64,000 nucleotides of DNA from Enterobacter sp. RHBSTW-00994 (GCF_013782625.1 NZ_CP056199.1:3924588-3988587), one strand, 5' to 3'. Shown: positions 54,292 through 63,974, numbered from the stretch's first letter. Numbers and translations: made by a program. The notes: generated by a model not told the origin, from the sequence alone.

Positions 54292-55633
54292 TAACAGTAA
54301 AGTAAGCAGAACTTACCCCTGCATTAGACAGTGAACTAAGATCAACAACACTCCCGGTTAGAGATAATACCAGGTTAACACTAACGGGGAACCCCGAATT
54401 AACACAGCTATCATCGCCAATACCATATACAGTCCCGTACATTTCAACGTGCGTACCGTAGTCAATGTACCCTGGATAAACTGTTGAACCAGAGGAGCTA
54501 CGCCACACACCGGATTGACAGGAAAGTATGGCTCCAGTGGCGTCACGGCTTACAAGGCCGTTTGGTGAACAAACTGCGCCAGCAGTATTGACTCCGTCGA
54601 GCTGCAAAACTTCTCCTGTAGAAAGTCTTCCATCAGCCCGCACACTTCCGCCTCGAACCTGACCGCTTGTATAAATATTCTTATTATTTATGACTCGTAC
54701 CCAGTCATTATCTGACATATAAAAACCGCCGCCATACGTTTCATTTAACCATCCCTTACTCCCTCGAGTTATAAACCAGCCATTATTTGAACGTATGTCG
54801 TTGTTAGCCGTTATTGTATTTCCTGCGGTGACGTTTGAACCGGCAGTAACATTCTGTCCTGTAACAGTTCCATTCGCAGTTATATTTCCGGTGGCCGCCA
54901 CATTGCCACTGAAATTACCCGTTACGGCATTAATCGTGCCTGTGTTATTAAGATTGTTACCTCCCATATCAATGCTGGTATGCATCGTGTTGAGGTCTGG
55001 CTTGCCGGTTACCGAAAAACGATAAAGACGATCATTTTCACCGCGAGCAGCGTCCAGTTCATCTGTGGTCAGTAAAGCCGCAATATGCCCCTGAGTTGTG
55101 CTTATCCCAAACTGAGAAAGAGGTAGAGTCCAGCTGCCCATGGCACCGGTAGCAGTTCCCGACGTCCAGATATAGCCGCCCATACCCGAGGTGATATCCA
55201 TTGATATCTGGCGCAGTGCGAGAAAAGGCAGTGCCGCACCGTTTTGTGTGTAAACCAGCGCCTGCAGTTGATCTGTATTGGTGGCATTACGAACAACTGC
55301 AGCCAGGTAAGCCTGTCCGTCTACGGTCGTCTCGCTGAACCCCTGCTCCAGAAATCCGGTGTTTTTCAGCATAGTGGGAGTAACCGTAACCGGGATCGTG
55401 GTGGTGGCAGTTGAAAGCAAAGTATCGTAATAACGGCCCGTGTAGCTCTTCACAGCCTGTGTAAAGCGAGAAACCTGTGACGCAGTATTCAGCCAGGTCC
55501 TTTTTTGCATCCAGTCACTGATAAGCGTAAAGCCCCAGACGCTGACAACAAGGAGAATAATCAATGAAGCACCAGTGCTGAGGATAGCCCAGCCCCGGTC
55601 AGTCGTTTTATATGTGAACACAGGCATCACCAT
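54203..55633 (-). CDS. pilV: PilV minor pilin / adhesin with shufflon-encoded C-terminus
   Basis: PilV (476 residues in the present arrangement) is the tip adhesin of the thin pilus. The N-terminus has a type IVb prepilin signal (TDRG|WAILSTGASLIILLVVSVWGF), with cleavage before Trp. The constant part is rich in NxTA/GN repeats (NVTAGSNVTAGNTITANND). At about residue 371-376 CQSGVW marks sfx site 4; the last 100 residues, starting RSSSGSTVYPGYIDYG, are the current variable tail. The start at 55633 or 55627 overlaps the pilU end. In R64 the tail determines recipient recognition in liquid mating. Confidence 0.93.
   Translation of the reverse strand: MVMPVFTYKTTDRGWAILSTGASLIILLVVSVWGFTLISDWMQKRTWLNTASQVSRFTQAVKSYTGRYYDTLLSTATTTIPVTVTPTMLKNTGFLEQGFSETTVDGQAYLAAVVRNATNTDQLQALVYTQNGAALPFLALRQISMDITSGMGGYIWTSGTATGAMGSWTLPLSQFGISTTQGHIAALLTTDELDAARGENDRLYRFSVTGKPDLNTMHTSIDMGGNNLNNTGTINAVTGNFSGNVAATGNITANGTVTGQNVTAGSNVTAGNTITANNDIRSNNGWFITRGSKGWLNETYGGGFYMSDNDWVRVINNKNIYTSGQVRGGSVRADGRLSTGEVLQLDGVNTAGAVCSPNGLVSRDATGAILSCQSGVWRSSSGSTVYPGYIDYGTHVEMYGTVYGIGDDSCVNSGFPVSVNLVLSLTGSVVDLSSLSNAGVSSAYFTVINQSQFRVCVKNKDASRSNNVSWRAIGIR
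54503..54521 (-). repeat. sfx recombination site 4 (inside pilV)
   Basis: On the minus strand CTGTCAATCCGGTGTGTGG, opposite in direction to sites 1-3. It encodes the CQSGVW joint of PilV and is the boundary between constant and variable parts. Confidence 0.88.
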
Positions 55634-56295
55634 GTAATAAGCGGTTGATACAATTTAAACAGGGTCACAGAAATCGCGCCGGCGCACAGCCAGGGTCCCA
55701 TCGGCCCTCCTTCAGTTATGCGACGAACAGATATCTGCCAGAGCACAAAGAGCACCACGCCGATCAGCAGAGCATAAAGCCCCTCTCGCCCTCCCAACCA
55801 GGCCGCAATAGCACCGGCCAACCAGACATCGCCCAGCCCCAGACACTCACGGGCATGAATCCTAAAGGTGACGTAACGCCAGACACCAAAAATCACCAGC
55901 GCAGTGGTAGCTGTCAGGAGGTGCCCTGTAAAGCCGGGAGCGATAAGAGCGGAAACAAGACCGGCAATAAGGCATCTTATTGTCAATTCCCGGGGCAGAA
56001 ATCCTGTGAGCGCATCTGTAAGCGTCATCCTGAAAAGAAACAGGCAGAACAACAGAGACATCAGTCGCTCCAGTAGCGGCACAGGGGACAGCATCATGCC
56101 TGTTGCCGCTATTGCATAAAGCCAGATGAAGCCGGTGGATGCAGGTGCCAAAAAAGCAGCGGACCATTCCTGATCATCATCCAATATCATCAGGCTGAGA
56201 CGAACCAGGCTCCTCATAAAACTGAATAAGCTGAGGCATAGAGGAAAAATGATAATGACAGTTGGCCAGGGCATACTCAGCGTCAGCAGTGTCAC
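55627..56295 (-). CDS. pilU: PilU prepilin peptidase
   Basis: PilU is an inner-membrane aspartic peptidase of 222 residues that cleaves PilS and PilV before Trp. Membrane helices fill most of its length. The two catalytic Asp stand in TLTDALTGFLP (about 93) and ECLGLGDVWLAG (about 151, GxGD). It lacks the Cys-rich N-methylation domain of PilD-type enzymes, as usual for the R64 group. The start is GTG 56295, overlapping the pilT stop; ATG 56274 is an alternative. Confidence 0.9.
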   Translation of the reverse strand: MTLLTLSMPWPTVIIIFPLCLSLFSFMRSLVRLSLMILDDDQEWSAAFLAPASTGFIWLYAIAATGMMLSPVPLLERLMSLLFCLFLFRMTLTDALTGFLPRELTIRCLIAGLVSALIAPGFTGHLLTATTALVIFGVWRYVTFRIHARECLGLGDVWLAGAIAAWLGGREGLYALLIGVVLFVLWQISVRRITEGGPMGPWLCAGAISVTLFKLYQPLITW

Positions 56296-56771
56296 AGTTT
56301 TATTCCCCGTTCATTAAGTAAAAGCCGACGATAAATGGCATAAATCCGGTTGGCGTAGGACTCGCGAGTTTCATGCCGGTCCTTACGAAAACCTGCGTTA
56401 TAAGAGCCAAGACAGTTCCAGCTTATGCCGCATACCTGAAAATGTTTCGCCAGTATCCATGTCCCAATCTGAACGTTGAGACACGGACGGTTCAGGAGGT
56501 CCTGTGAGCTGCGAATGTAACCCTGCGCTATCAGCGAAGGGATATGCGATGAATTGACCTGCATCAGTCCATAATCGGTACTGAGTGCCTGCCCGGTCTT
56601 TTTGTCACGATTAATATTTGTGACACCCGGTCGCAGGCTGCTTTCACCTATGGCTATTGCCTTAACCAGTAGCGGGTCAATGTGGTATTTAGCGCCCGCC
56701 GATTCAAAGCAGAATGCATCCACCCGTGGGCAAACCAAAATCAGCAGCAGAAAGGCGGACAGGCGCAGCAT
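56292..56771 (-). CDS. pilT: PilT lytic transglycosylase (R64 type)
   Basis: Not the retraction ATPase of type IVa pili: in R64-like operons pilT encodes a periplasmic lytic transglycosylase. The 159 residues start with a signal peptide (MLRLSAFLLLILVCPRVDA|FCF). IAIGESSLRPG holds the catalytic Glu, and TDYGLMQVNSSH and LGSYNAGFRKD complete the SLT motifs. It clears peptidoglycan for the pilus. Confidence 0.9.
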   Translation of the reverse strand: MLRLSAFLLLILVCPRVDAFCFESAGAKYHIDPLLVKAIAIGESSLRPGVTNINRDKKTGQALSTDYGLMQVNSSHIPSLIAQGYIRSSQDLLNRPCLNVQIGTWILAKHFQVCGISWNCLGSYNAGFRKDRHETRESYANRIYAIYRRLLLNERGIKL

Positions 56772-56775
56772 GTCA

Positions 56776-57372
56776 TCAGCCGTTATGGGTGAAGACCAGT
56801 GTATTGTTACCTGTCATTCCGCTGTCTGATGAGCAGGATTTGCCTGCCTCTTCTGCACTGACCAGACCGTCACTGTAATCGGTACTATTAATGGTGATAG
56901 CACTGAATGCTCCACCGGAACCGAGTTGAGTAGTGATAGAGATGCAGTCTGCCTGCGGAACTTTCTGCGATGTAACTGAAAATCCATTGTTAAATCCATT
57001 CGATGCCACAGGTGCCAGAACGACCTGACCACCATAACCGTTCCACATCGTAGCGGTACCGGAACTGGCTGTTCCCTGGATAGTCCAGCCAGCCTTTGGT
57101 GCGCCCCCCTGCTGGATAAGCGTTCCCGTCATAGTTGTACCGCTCGTAAAGTTATATCCCCCCTGCGCCTGCTTAAGCTGCTGCGCGTTTGTCACGACGG
57201 TCTGGAGATTTGAAACCTCAACGGCAACGGACTTTTTCCCCCAAAGACTCCAGACCAGAGCACCAACCAGAGCCAGTACGATAATCGTCCCGATCGCAAT
57301 GGTACCGTGTTCAAGAATGCCCCAGCCCCGGTCAGGCTGATGTTGGCGATGTGGTAATGTCTGAGCTGACAT
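56776..57372 (-). CDS. pilS: PilS major type IVb prepilin
   Basis: PilS (198 residues) is the main subunit of the thin pilus. The prepilin signal is QPDRG|WGILEHGTIAIGTIIVLALVGALVW with cleavage before Trp at about residue 17. A conserved Cys pair at the C-terminus (PQADCISITT, GKSCSSDSG) would form the pilin disulphide. It sits between pilR and pilT, nine bases after pilR. Confidence 0.93.
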   Translation of the reverse strand: MSAQTLPHRQHQPDRGWGILEHGTIAIGTIIVLALVGALVWSLWGKKSVAVEVSNLQTVVTNAQQLKQAQGGYNFTSGTTMTGTLIQQGGAPKAGWTIQGTASSGTATMWNGYGGQVVLAPVASNGFNNGFSVTSQKVPQADCISITTQLGSGGAFSAITINSTDYSDGLVSAEEAGKSCSSDSGMTGNNTLVFTHNG

Positions 57373-57381
57373 GGCGGTTCC

Positions 57382-58497
57382 TTAATGTAAGTTGAAAGTG
57401 TTCATGTCCTGAATCTGCATCACCATCATCAGGATGAGTAAGAAGAAACTCATAATCAGAACGAGAGAAAAGAGTTTGGTGGCATTCGCCCGACGCGCGA
57501 CGCGCGCGAGCGCCTGTTCCAGCCAGCGGTCCGCATAATTGGTGATGAGCGAAGCAGCACCATCCCCCTTATCCAGAAGAGAGAGATAGTTCACAGCCTC
57601 ACGGCTCGGAAAATCATATCCGCTGTTACGCAGAGCTCTGCCAAGTGAATCGCCTTCACTCATGCACTCCATCGCGGCCTCGATGCGTTCCTGCAGCCAG
57701 GGCGGTGCAAAACCGTTAAGGATCTGCAAAGCTTTGAGTTCCTGGACACCCGAACCAAGAAGCGCGCCAATATTCATAAGGAATACAGCTCCCTGCAGGT
57801 CTTTATAAACAGACCATGGTAGTAACCAGTCAGCACAGCGCCTGAGACGGCCGCGCCAGCGGGGCAGCGACCAGAAAGACAGCAGCACAAGCCCTGCGGC
57901 TGTAGCGGCAGAAGCAACACCCCACTCGGAACTCCACTTCGCTACTCCATTCATAAACCCGAGTGCACCGGTCCAGCGAGCTGGATCGGACATTTTGCTC
58001 ATGGTGGGAACAAGTGCGAGATTGTTGGCCAGAAGTAGCCCCGTACTCAGGATGGCAAGCGCGGCAGGAAATACAGAGGCAAAAATGACCTGCCCAAGAA
58101 TTCGCCTACGGGCAACAATCAACTTATCAGCCTGCATCAGCGCGGCAGGAATATTACCGGTTTCCATCCCGGCGCTGATAAGCGCGGCCTCTTCATAAGG
58201 TGCCCAGGCAGCCAGAACATCCTGCAGCGCGCGGCCAGGACGGTTGTCGTTCACACCCTCGATGCAGTCCTGAACAAGTTCATAATAAGGATGCCAGCGC
58301 CTGCCAAAATCAGTATGTACATCGCCGATCATGGTCAGCGCGTCTTTCAGGGCCTTACGGTTTTCAAGAAGAAAGCGCAGCGTTTCGTAAAAGGGCTGGC
58401 GGTATTTTCCGGTAAAAGTGGCCCTGACAAGCCGGTAGCGAATCCTTTCAGGGATCGACATTTCCCGGGATGGATAAAAATGGCTGTCACTTTCCAT
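57382..58497 (-). CDS. pilR: PilR inner-membrane platform protein (GspF/PilC family)
   Basis: ATG 58497 (MESDSHFYPSREMSIPERI) lies inside the end of pilQ and has GAGGTG upstream; the product has 371 residues. Two cytoplasmic domains with the T2SS-F pattern (AAWAPYEEAALISAGMETG and LGSGVQELKALQILNG) alternate with membrane helices at about 155-180, 200-230 and the C-terminus. It organises pilus assembly around the PilQ ATPase. The longer upstream frame lies within pilQ and was not used. Confidence 0.9.
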   Translation of the reverse strand: MESDSHFYPSREMSIPERIRYRLVRATFTGKYRQPFYETLRFLLENRKALKDALTMIGDVHTDFGRRWHPYYELVQDCIEGVNDNRPGRALQDVLAAWAPYEEAALISAGMETGNIPAALMQADKLIVARRRILGQVIFASVFPAALAILSTGLLLANNLALVPTMSKMSDPARWTGALGFMNGVAKWSSEWGVASAATAAGLVLLSFWSLPRWRGRLRRCADWLLPWSVYKDLQGAVFLMNIGALLGSGVQELKALQILNGFAPPWLQERIEAAMECMSEGDSLGRALRNSGYDFPSREAVNYLSLLDKGDGAASLITNYADRWLEQALARVARRANATKLFSLVLIMSFFLLILMMVMQIQDMNTFNLH

Positions 58498-60061
58498 CAG
58501 GCACCTCACAATCCATGATGTCATCCTCATCCAGCGGACAGATGAGATCGCCTTCCAGCGGATCAACGAGACCCTCTGCCAGATAACGCAACAGATGCAT
58601 GCGGCGAGTAATACCCCCCTGGTTTACCCAGTACTGTCTGGCAACTGAAGGCCCATGTGAAAGCCATAGTTGCATCAGGCGAGCATCTGTCCGGACAACT
58701 TCGGCAATTGCCGTTCGCCCAGTAACGCCACGACTGATAATGCGTCCGGTCAGTGGTACCGTTTTCCGGCAGTGTTCACATCCCTCATAGTTGCGGAAGA
58801 AGAGATTTTTCGGTTCACACAGGCCAGCGACAGAACAATATTTTTCGAGACGCGCGCGGGTTTCTTCATCAAGCTCAGGGGCTTTGACTTCCCACGGTAC
58901 CCGGCAGTGTTCACACAACAGCGGCACCAGACGCTGGCCAATCAGGCCGGTGATGAGTGCAGCATCCGCCAGAAGGTGGCGATCAATACCGAAATGCTCC
59001 ATACGACGCAGGGAACCGATAGGGCTCTGGGTGTGCAGGGTCGACAGCACCAGGTGGCCGGTTTCACTGGCGAAAATGGCGGCGAGAAGGGAATACAGGT
59101 CACGGATCTCACCGTTCAGGATGGCATCCGGATCGAGACGAAGTGCAGAGGCGTTTCCGTTACTCCAGGCGCGGCTGATGGCCTCCGGTGAATTGTCATC
59201 CGGCATAACAGGGGTCTGAATACCACCCGGAATACGCCCTTCGGGCGGGTTTTCCAGCGTGAGCAGGCGCTTTTTACCGCCGGTCAGTTTTAGCCAGATA
59301 TCACTGAACACGCGCAGCGTGGCGCTCTTCCCTGAACCAGTAGGCCCGGTCAGCAGCGTCATGCCTTCCGGCATACGCAGGATCTGCATGATGAGCTTAA
59401 TCTGCTCCGGCAGAAAACCCAGTTGCGGTAGCGTCGGTATGTTGTCCCCGTCATCCGGGATCAGACGCATGACCACTATCAGCCCATCCGGAGTAGGACG
59501 GTGTTCGTAGCGCGCGCCATAAAGGCCGGCGCGGCGGGCGAACTTTGCATCGATGCGCCCTGACTGCTCACGACCGGCAAAGAATGACTGCTCGCGCACG
59601 TCGCACATGGAAAGATAAGATGTGGAGGCCAGCGTCATACCCTCCACATCTTTCACTTCATCCACCACCTCCAGCTCGCCGTGAATTCGCAGCTGAACGA
59701 TGCAAATCTTGCGGTCACCGCTGATTTCCATATGTATATCAGAAGCATTAAAGTCGTTACCCAGCCTCATATAGCTGATGACCTTATCCTGCGACACACT
59801 GACGTCACGGTTACTTAGATCCGCCTCGCTCACGCCCTGGTTAAGCCCTCGGCCCTGACGTTCTGCCACTTCACGCCGCCGGTTCAGTTCGCTGAGAGTA
59901 ACAAACTCAGTTTTTGCGTCAGACCATGTACGGGTGACATCCATAACCCAGCGTTGTATGCCAGGGTCTTTTCGCCGGTTGCCGTCGATGAGTAGCGTAA
60001 CCCCACCGGATGGATGCTGCTCGGCAAAGACAAAATCCATGATTTCTTTATCAGGAGACAT
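58487..60061 (-). CDS. pilQ: PilQ pilus assembly ATPase
   Basis: PilQ (524 residues from ATG 60061) is a GspE/PilB-type cytoplasmic ATPase that drives thin-pilus assembly. Walker A GPTGSGKS lies near 239-246. An Asp box (SDIHMEISGD), LVLSTLHTQSPIGSL as His box and a four-Cys zinc site (LLCEHCRVPW with GCEHCRKTV) are present. GAGG five bases upstream selects this start over the ATG at 60064 and the GTG at 60067. Note that pilQ in this system is not a secretin. Confidence 0.92.
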   Translation of the reverse strand: MSPDKEIMDFVFAEQHPSGGVTLLIDGNRRKDPGIQRWVMDVTRTWSDAKTEFVTLSELNRRREVAERQGRGLNQGVSEADLSNRDVSVSQDKVISYMRLGNDFNASDIHMEISGDRKICIVQLRIHGELEVVDEVKDVEGMTLASTSYLSMCDVREQSFFAGREQSGRIDAKFARRAGLYGARYEHRPTPDGLIVVMRLIPDDGDNIPTLPQLGFLPEQIKLIMQILRMPEGMTLLTGPTGSGKSATLRVFSDIWLKLTGGKKRLLTLENPPEGRIPGGIQTPVMPDDNSPEAISRAWSNGNASALRLDPDAILNGEIRDLYSLLAAIFASETGHLVLSTLHTQSPIGSLRRMEHFGIDRHLLADAALITGLIGQRLVPLLCEHCRVPWEVKAPELDEETRARLEKYCSVAGLCEPKNLFFRNYEGCEHCRKTVPLTGRIISRGVTGRTAIAEVVRTDARLMQLWLSHGPSVARQYWVNQGGITRRMHLLRYLAEGLVDPLEGDLICPLDEDDIMDCEVPDGK

Positions 60062-60068
60062 CATCACC

Positions 60069-60566
60069 TCAGAATGAAAGTTCAGAATTGTCGCTGAGGC
60101 GTACGATCGTGGACGTAACCTCCGTGACCCGCTTTGAGGTTCCGGGAAGCTGATCGCCTTTTGCTACTTCTGTGACTCCGCCATCCGGCAGAACAATGCG
60201 TGCACGCAACTGCGAGCCGCGACCGTAAATCTCCTGAAGGCGCACACCACCGGTCCGCTTTTCACTGGCAGCACTGGCAGTCTGTTGTGTAGGAGCTGGC
60301 TGCGCCATAAGCGGCATGGCAGGCTGGGCGGCAGTAGACAGATAATTCCTGTCAGTACTCTGTCCGGACTGGCTTTCGCGTAGCTGCTGCTCCAGACGCG
60401 CCGTCTGCACTTTCTGCTCCAGAATGAGGTTGCGCGCCTGAGCTGCTTCGAGTTCGCCAAGCGTAACGTTCGGCGGAAGCGCATCACTGGTTACGGTTGC
60501 CACTGCCTGCCCACAGAACAGAGCGGACAGCAGCAGGCCCGTTCCCGCGGGATTAATTCTGCGCAT
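60069..60566 (-). CDS. pilP: PilP pilus assembly protein
   Basis: PilP (165 residues) has a signal peptide (about 1-23), a helical region (LEAAQARNLILEQKVQTARLEQQLRES), a Pro/Gln-rich linker and a small beta domain (VRLQEIYGRGSQLRARIVLP) ending SDNSELSF. It is a periplasmic part of the R64-type assembly machine, linking inner-membrane and secretin layers. It overlaps pilO by 14 bases. Confidence 0.9.
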   Translation of the reverse strand: MRRINPAGTGLLLSALFCGQAVATVTSDALPPNVTLGELEAAQARNLILEQKVQTARLEQQLRESQSGQSTDRNYLSTAAQPAMPLMAQPAPTQQTASAASEKRTGGVRLQEIYGRGSQLRARIVLPDGGVTEVAKGDQLPGTSKRVTEVTSTIVRLSDNSELSF

Positions 60567-61833
60567 AAATGCTCCCCTTCATGGTGTAGTCGAACTGCCC
60601 CTGCGGGCTCATAGTGATTGACACGCTGTTCAGGCGGAGCCCGGTCGCATCAAAATCCTGCAGCAGACGTTCAGGCTGCAAACGAGAGCTGACAGTGAAA
60701 GTGAATTCGCGCCAGTCCTGTACGGGCATGGCTTTCTCTTGTCCTGGCGCGACCGCTGGCGGTTTCACTTCACTGAACTTGACTTCCAGGTTGCGGCGCT
60801 GCAGGTGCGAAATGAAACGCATCAGTTGGGCATCCGCGCCAGGCAAGGCCTCGTCGGTATACTCACTCACGCTGTATTTCCGGAAGGGAATGAATACGTC
60901 GCCGTTTTTACCTCCCTCCTGAAGGTTGAAAACAGCAGAATGCCCAAGAAGCACCCTTGCGCGGTGGGAGAAATCCTCCACCGTCGCACCAGGTGTGGCG
61001 AGGTAACGCAAGCGCAGGCCTTCAGGGACACATTCACCGTCCGTAAAGCGCCAGCCAGCCACCGAGGCGAAAAGTGGTTCGCGTGTCAGCCAGCAATTAC
61101 CAAGTAAAAGCGAAACTGGTGGCTGAGAGGCCCACGGATGCGGCGCTCGGGCTGGCGCAGCTGGCTTATCAGCAGACATCGCCATTCGGGCGCGAAACTC
61201 TGCCATTGCAGCAGCCTGTTCCGCTTTTTGCTGAACGTCGTCGTACCAGTAAATTCCTGCTGCTGCCACGAGTGTAATAAGCGCAGCAGGCATAATGAGC
61301 GACATCGTCGTCAGGCGCTTACCCAGGCGGCAACGCTTCAGTTGAGAACGGTTCAGCCTGTCAGTGAGCGAGGTTGCATCACAATTATCATCTGCGGTTG
61401 CAGCACAGCGCAGACCCGGTGTATCAGCATCGTTAAAACGCAGGAAGTTTTCTGCTGCTGATTCTATCTTCGCGCGTGAACCGGTCACATCACCCATGAC
61501 AGAAAGCTGCCCACCGCTGGCTGCAAAGAAAACCCAGAGATCTTCGTTGCGGCTGAGACGGTATATCCCCCATGTATTTCCCCCTTCAGACAGCAGGAAT
61601 GCTACTGCAAGAGAGTAAGGGCTCCGTCGCACACGCCCGGGGGAAACGACCCCCATCATTGATGCGTTACGCCTGCCGGCAACTACTACATGCGTGTCAG
61701 GTGAGGCTTTTCCCCGGAATCGCGTTAACAGTGCGCTCCGCTGCTGCTCCCAATGAAGTCCTGCCATCCAGTCGCGACGGTGGTGGGTGACACGAATGCC
61801 GCTACGGAGTGAAGATTTTTTCTTTGATGACAT
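60553..61833 (-). CDS. pilO: PilO inner-membrane assembly protein
   Basis: PilO (426 residues, R64 type, unrelated to the short PilO of type IVa systems) has a large cytoplasmic N-terminal domain (TRFRGKASPDTHVVVAGRRN), one membrane helix at about 177-196 (TTMSLIMPAALITLVAAAGIYWY) and a periplasmic part with coiled coil and the VFIPFRKYSVSEYTDEAL region. It forms the inner-membrane complex with PilP and PilN. It follows pilN after three bases. Confidence 0.9.
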   Translation of the reverse strand: MSSKKKSSLRSGIRVTHHRRDWMAGLHWEQQRSALLTRFRGKASPDTHVVVAGRRNASMMGVVSPGRVRRSPYSLAVAFLLSEGGNTWGIYRLSRNEDLWVFFAASGGQLSVMGDVTGSRAKIESAAENFLRFNDADTPGLRCAATADDNCDATSLTDRLNRSQLKRCRLGKRLTTMSLIMPAALITLVAAAGIYWYDDVQQKAEQAAAMAEFRARMAMSADKPAAPARAPHPWASQPPVSLLLGNCWLTREPLFASVAGWRFTDGECVPEGLRLRYLATPGATVEDFSHRARVLLGHSAVFNLQEGGKNGDVFIPFRKYSVSEYTDEALPGADAQLMRFISHLQRRNLEVKFSEVKPPAVAPGQEKAMPVQDWREFTFTVSSRLQPERLLQDFDATGLRLNSVSITMSPQGQFDYTMKGSIYAQN

Positions 61834-61836
61834 GGA

Positions 61837-63510
61837 TTACCTCAGCAGAACAGGGGTGATCATAATCACGAGCGTGTTACGACCGCGCGTACCGTTCTGG
61901 CCACCGCCCAGGATAAAGTTGTCGGGTGTGAATGTTCCCTGCTTGTTTGCAGAAAGGTTCTGTTGCTCAGATCCGGTTAATACCAGTGTCTGGCCTGAGC
62001 GCAGGTTAACTTTACGTGCCAGCCCCTGTGTCGAGGTATTCGGTATATCGTTACGGGTATTCCCGTCCCTACTGATAAATTTCTCTATCTGCGGTGGACT
62101 GGTATAGCTAAAAGCGAACTGCAGTTGCACGTCACCGTTTTCCTGGATGAACGGCAGCATGGTCATGAACAAACCGGTGGTTATTGTGGTTACGGTCTGT
62201 GAGGAAGTAACCCCGACGTTAGCTGTTGCAGTTGAACTGGAACTTGTCAGAACGCCCTGTTGGTTTGAGAGCTGATAAGCTACCGGCGTCAAATTTGCTG
62301 TTGGGTCGGTCTGGTTCAGCGCCATGCTGACGTTGCCCTGCTCGGAAAGCGCTTTAATCAGCAGGCTGGAGCCGGAAAATTTGGCGGCATTGCCTGTTGC
62401 CGTGTCGAGAATCGAAATGCCGGCACTGCCTGCTGAAGTCGAAGCATTGGCCATTGAACCGGTCAGAGTGGCGCCAAAATTGTGCAGGGATTTGTATACT
62501 AGCCCCCAGTCAAGACCCAGTTGCTCATTACGCGTCTGGTTGACGCTGACAATCTGTATGTTGAGCTGGACCTGCCTGCTTAGAACCTTATTCTGATACT
62601 CAATGTAACGACCAATACGCTCCAGAACGTCCGGTGTGTCAGTAACACTCAACGTGCCAGTAGCTGCTGAAAGCCAGAAACGACCAGATTTTGGCGTCAG
62701 CATCTGCTCGATGGTTTTACGAATGTCGTCGTACAGGTCGCTGTTCATGCCATAATCGGTCTTCTGATTAGAGCTAATGTCTCCGCTCGTCCCCCCCGAT
62801 GTGCCGCCACCGCTGCCCAGCTGATTGCCAGAGCCGGAGTTAATTGATGCGCTACTGTTTACTTTCGTATTCAGGATAACGAGCTGAAAAGTGCGGGTAT
62901 CCTGTCGATAAAAATAAACTCCGTTTCCGTCACTGCGCCATGACAGCCCGTACCCGCTGGCTTCGACATCGAGCAGATCACGAACATCTCCCTGGAATTT
63001 AAGGCCACGCATGAGCGCCGGTGATGGCTGAACGGAGACGGGCTGAGCTGACGTAGCCCCCATCTGTGCCAGGGGAACCCGACCATTGTCATCCGGCGCC
63101 GGCAGTTGACCACTCATCTGAGAAGTTACCACGCTGCCGGTACTCACGTTGCTCAGCGCAGCAAATGCATCTGGTGTGATGGAGACTCGTATACCACATA
63201 GCGCAGTGATGCGCTGTCCCAGCTCAGGCAGTGAAATGCCGTCAGGACGATTAATCGTTATCTGACAGGGAGGCAGATTCTTTTCGTCCGGAGTGGAGAC
63301 CACCGGCGTGACTGGCTGCAGGTTTACCCAGGGCTTATCCATCCAGACAACAGATGGTTGTGATATGGACTGACGACTCTGCAACACTCGCTGAGCCGTA
63401 TCGGCCTGCCCAACGGCTTCCTTGTCTATTTTGCTGATTTCATTCAGCGAACATGATGACAGCACAAACGCAGCGGTAAGTACTGTCAGGCAGAAAGGTA
63501 TACGCGGCAT
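61837..63510 (-). CDS. pilN: PilN outer-membrane secretin lipoprotein
   Basis: PilN (557 residues from ATG 63510, GGGAG six bases upstream) is the secretin through which the thin pilus leaves the cell. A lipoprotein signal with LSSC (about 16-19) starts the protein. N-domains follow (DGISLPELGQRITALCGIRV and LMRGLKFQGDVRDLLDVEASGYGLSW), then a Gly/Ser linker and the secretin domain (NIQIVSVNQTRNEQLGLDWG, ending GRNTLVIMITPVLLR). Confidence 0.93.
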   Translation of the reverse strand: MPRIPFCLTVLTAAFVLSSCSLNEISKIDKEAVGQADTAQRVLQSRQSISQPSVVWMDKPWVNLQPVTPVVSTPDEKNLPPCQITINRPDGISLPELGQRITALCGIRVSITPDAFAALSNVSTGSVVTSQMSGQLPAPDDNGRVPLAQMGATSAQPVSVQPSPALMRGLKFQGDVRDLLDVEASGYGLSWRSDGNGVYFYRQDTRTFQLVILNTKVNSSASINSGSGNQLGSGGGTSGGTSGDISSNQKTDYGMNSDLYDDIRKTIEQMLTPKSGRFWLSAATGTLSVTDTPDVLERIGRYIEYQNKVLSRQVQLNIQIVSVNQTRNEQLGLDWGLVYKSLHNFGATLTGSMANASTSAGSAGISILDTATGNAAKFSGSSLLIKALSEQGNVSMALNQTDPTANLTPVAYQLSNQQGVLTSSSSTATANVGVTSSQTVTTITTGLFMTMLPFIQENGDVQLQFAFSYTSPPQIEKFISRDGNTRNDIPNTSTQGLARKVNLRSGQTLVLTGSEQQNLSANKQGTFTPDNFILGGGQNGTRGRNTLVIMITPVLLR

Positions 63511-63529
63511 CCGCAGCTCCCTGATTCTG

Positions 63530-63973
63530 TTAGTTAAGATAAACAATGCTGCCTTCCGACACACCAGACGGCAGAGACAGGTTCATATCAGTGCCATCCG
63601 CCATCCGCAGACGACCGCCGCTTACGGTCAGGGCAAGCGCAGAAGTCACTGAGCGGGCGCGCAACGCGGCATAAACACCGTCTGTTTCAGGTACCCAGAT
63701 CCACAGGCGACCGTTTTGAATAATGCTTTTGATGCGACTGTCTGGTAACGGCACCATTCCAGTCAGTGCGGTTGATACGGGGCCATCTGTTATGGACCGC
63801 CCGTGACGCCAGTTATTTACGACATCAGCAGTCCGAAGCATGTCTGCTGCAAGCTGTTCAGGCTGAGTCTGCTGCAGCGCAAGCCGTACATGCTCTGATG
63901 AGTGGTGCTGTGCATCACCGGCTATCAAGATGATGACAAGACAAAGCGCGAAAACTGGCAGCGCATATCCCAT
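63530..63973 (-). CDS. pilM: PilM pilus accessory protein
   Basis: PilM (147 residues) of R64-like operons is a small anchored protein: a hydrophobic N-terminus (MGYALPVFALCLVIILIAG) and a soluble periplasmic part (LAADMLRTADVVNNWRHGRS, RLWIWVPETDGVYAALR). It lies between pilL and pilN and its ATG is two bases past the probable pilL stop. Its function is needed for the pilus but not defined. Confidence 0.88.
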   Translation of the reverse strand: MGYALPVFALCLVIILIAGDAQHHSSEHVRLALQQTQPEQLAADMLRTADVVNNWRHGRSITDGPVSTALTGMVPLPDSRIKSIIQNGRLWIWVPETDGVYAALRARSVTSALALTVSGGRLRMADGTDMNLSLPSGVSEGSIVYLN

Positions 63974-63974
63974 A

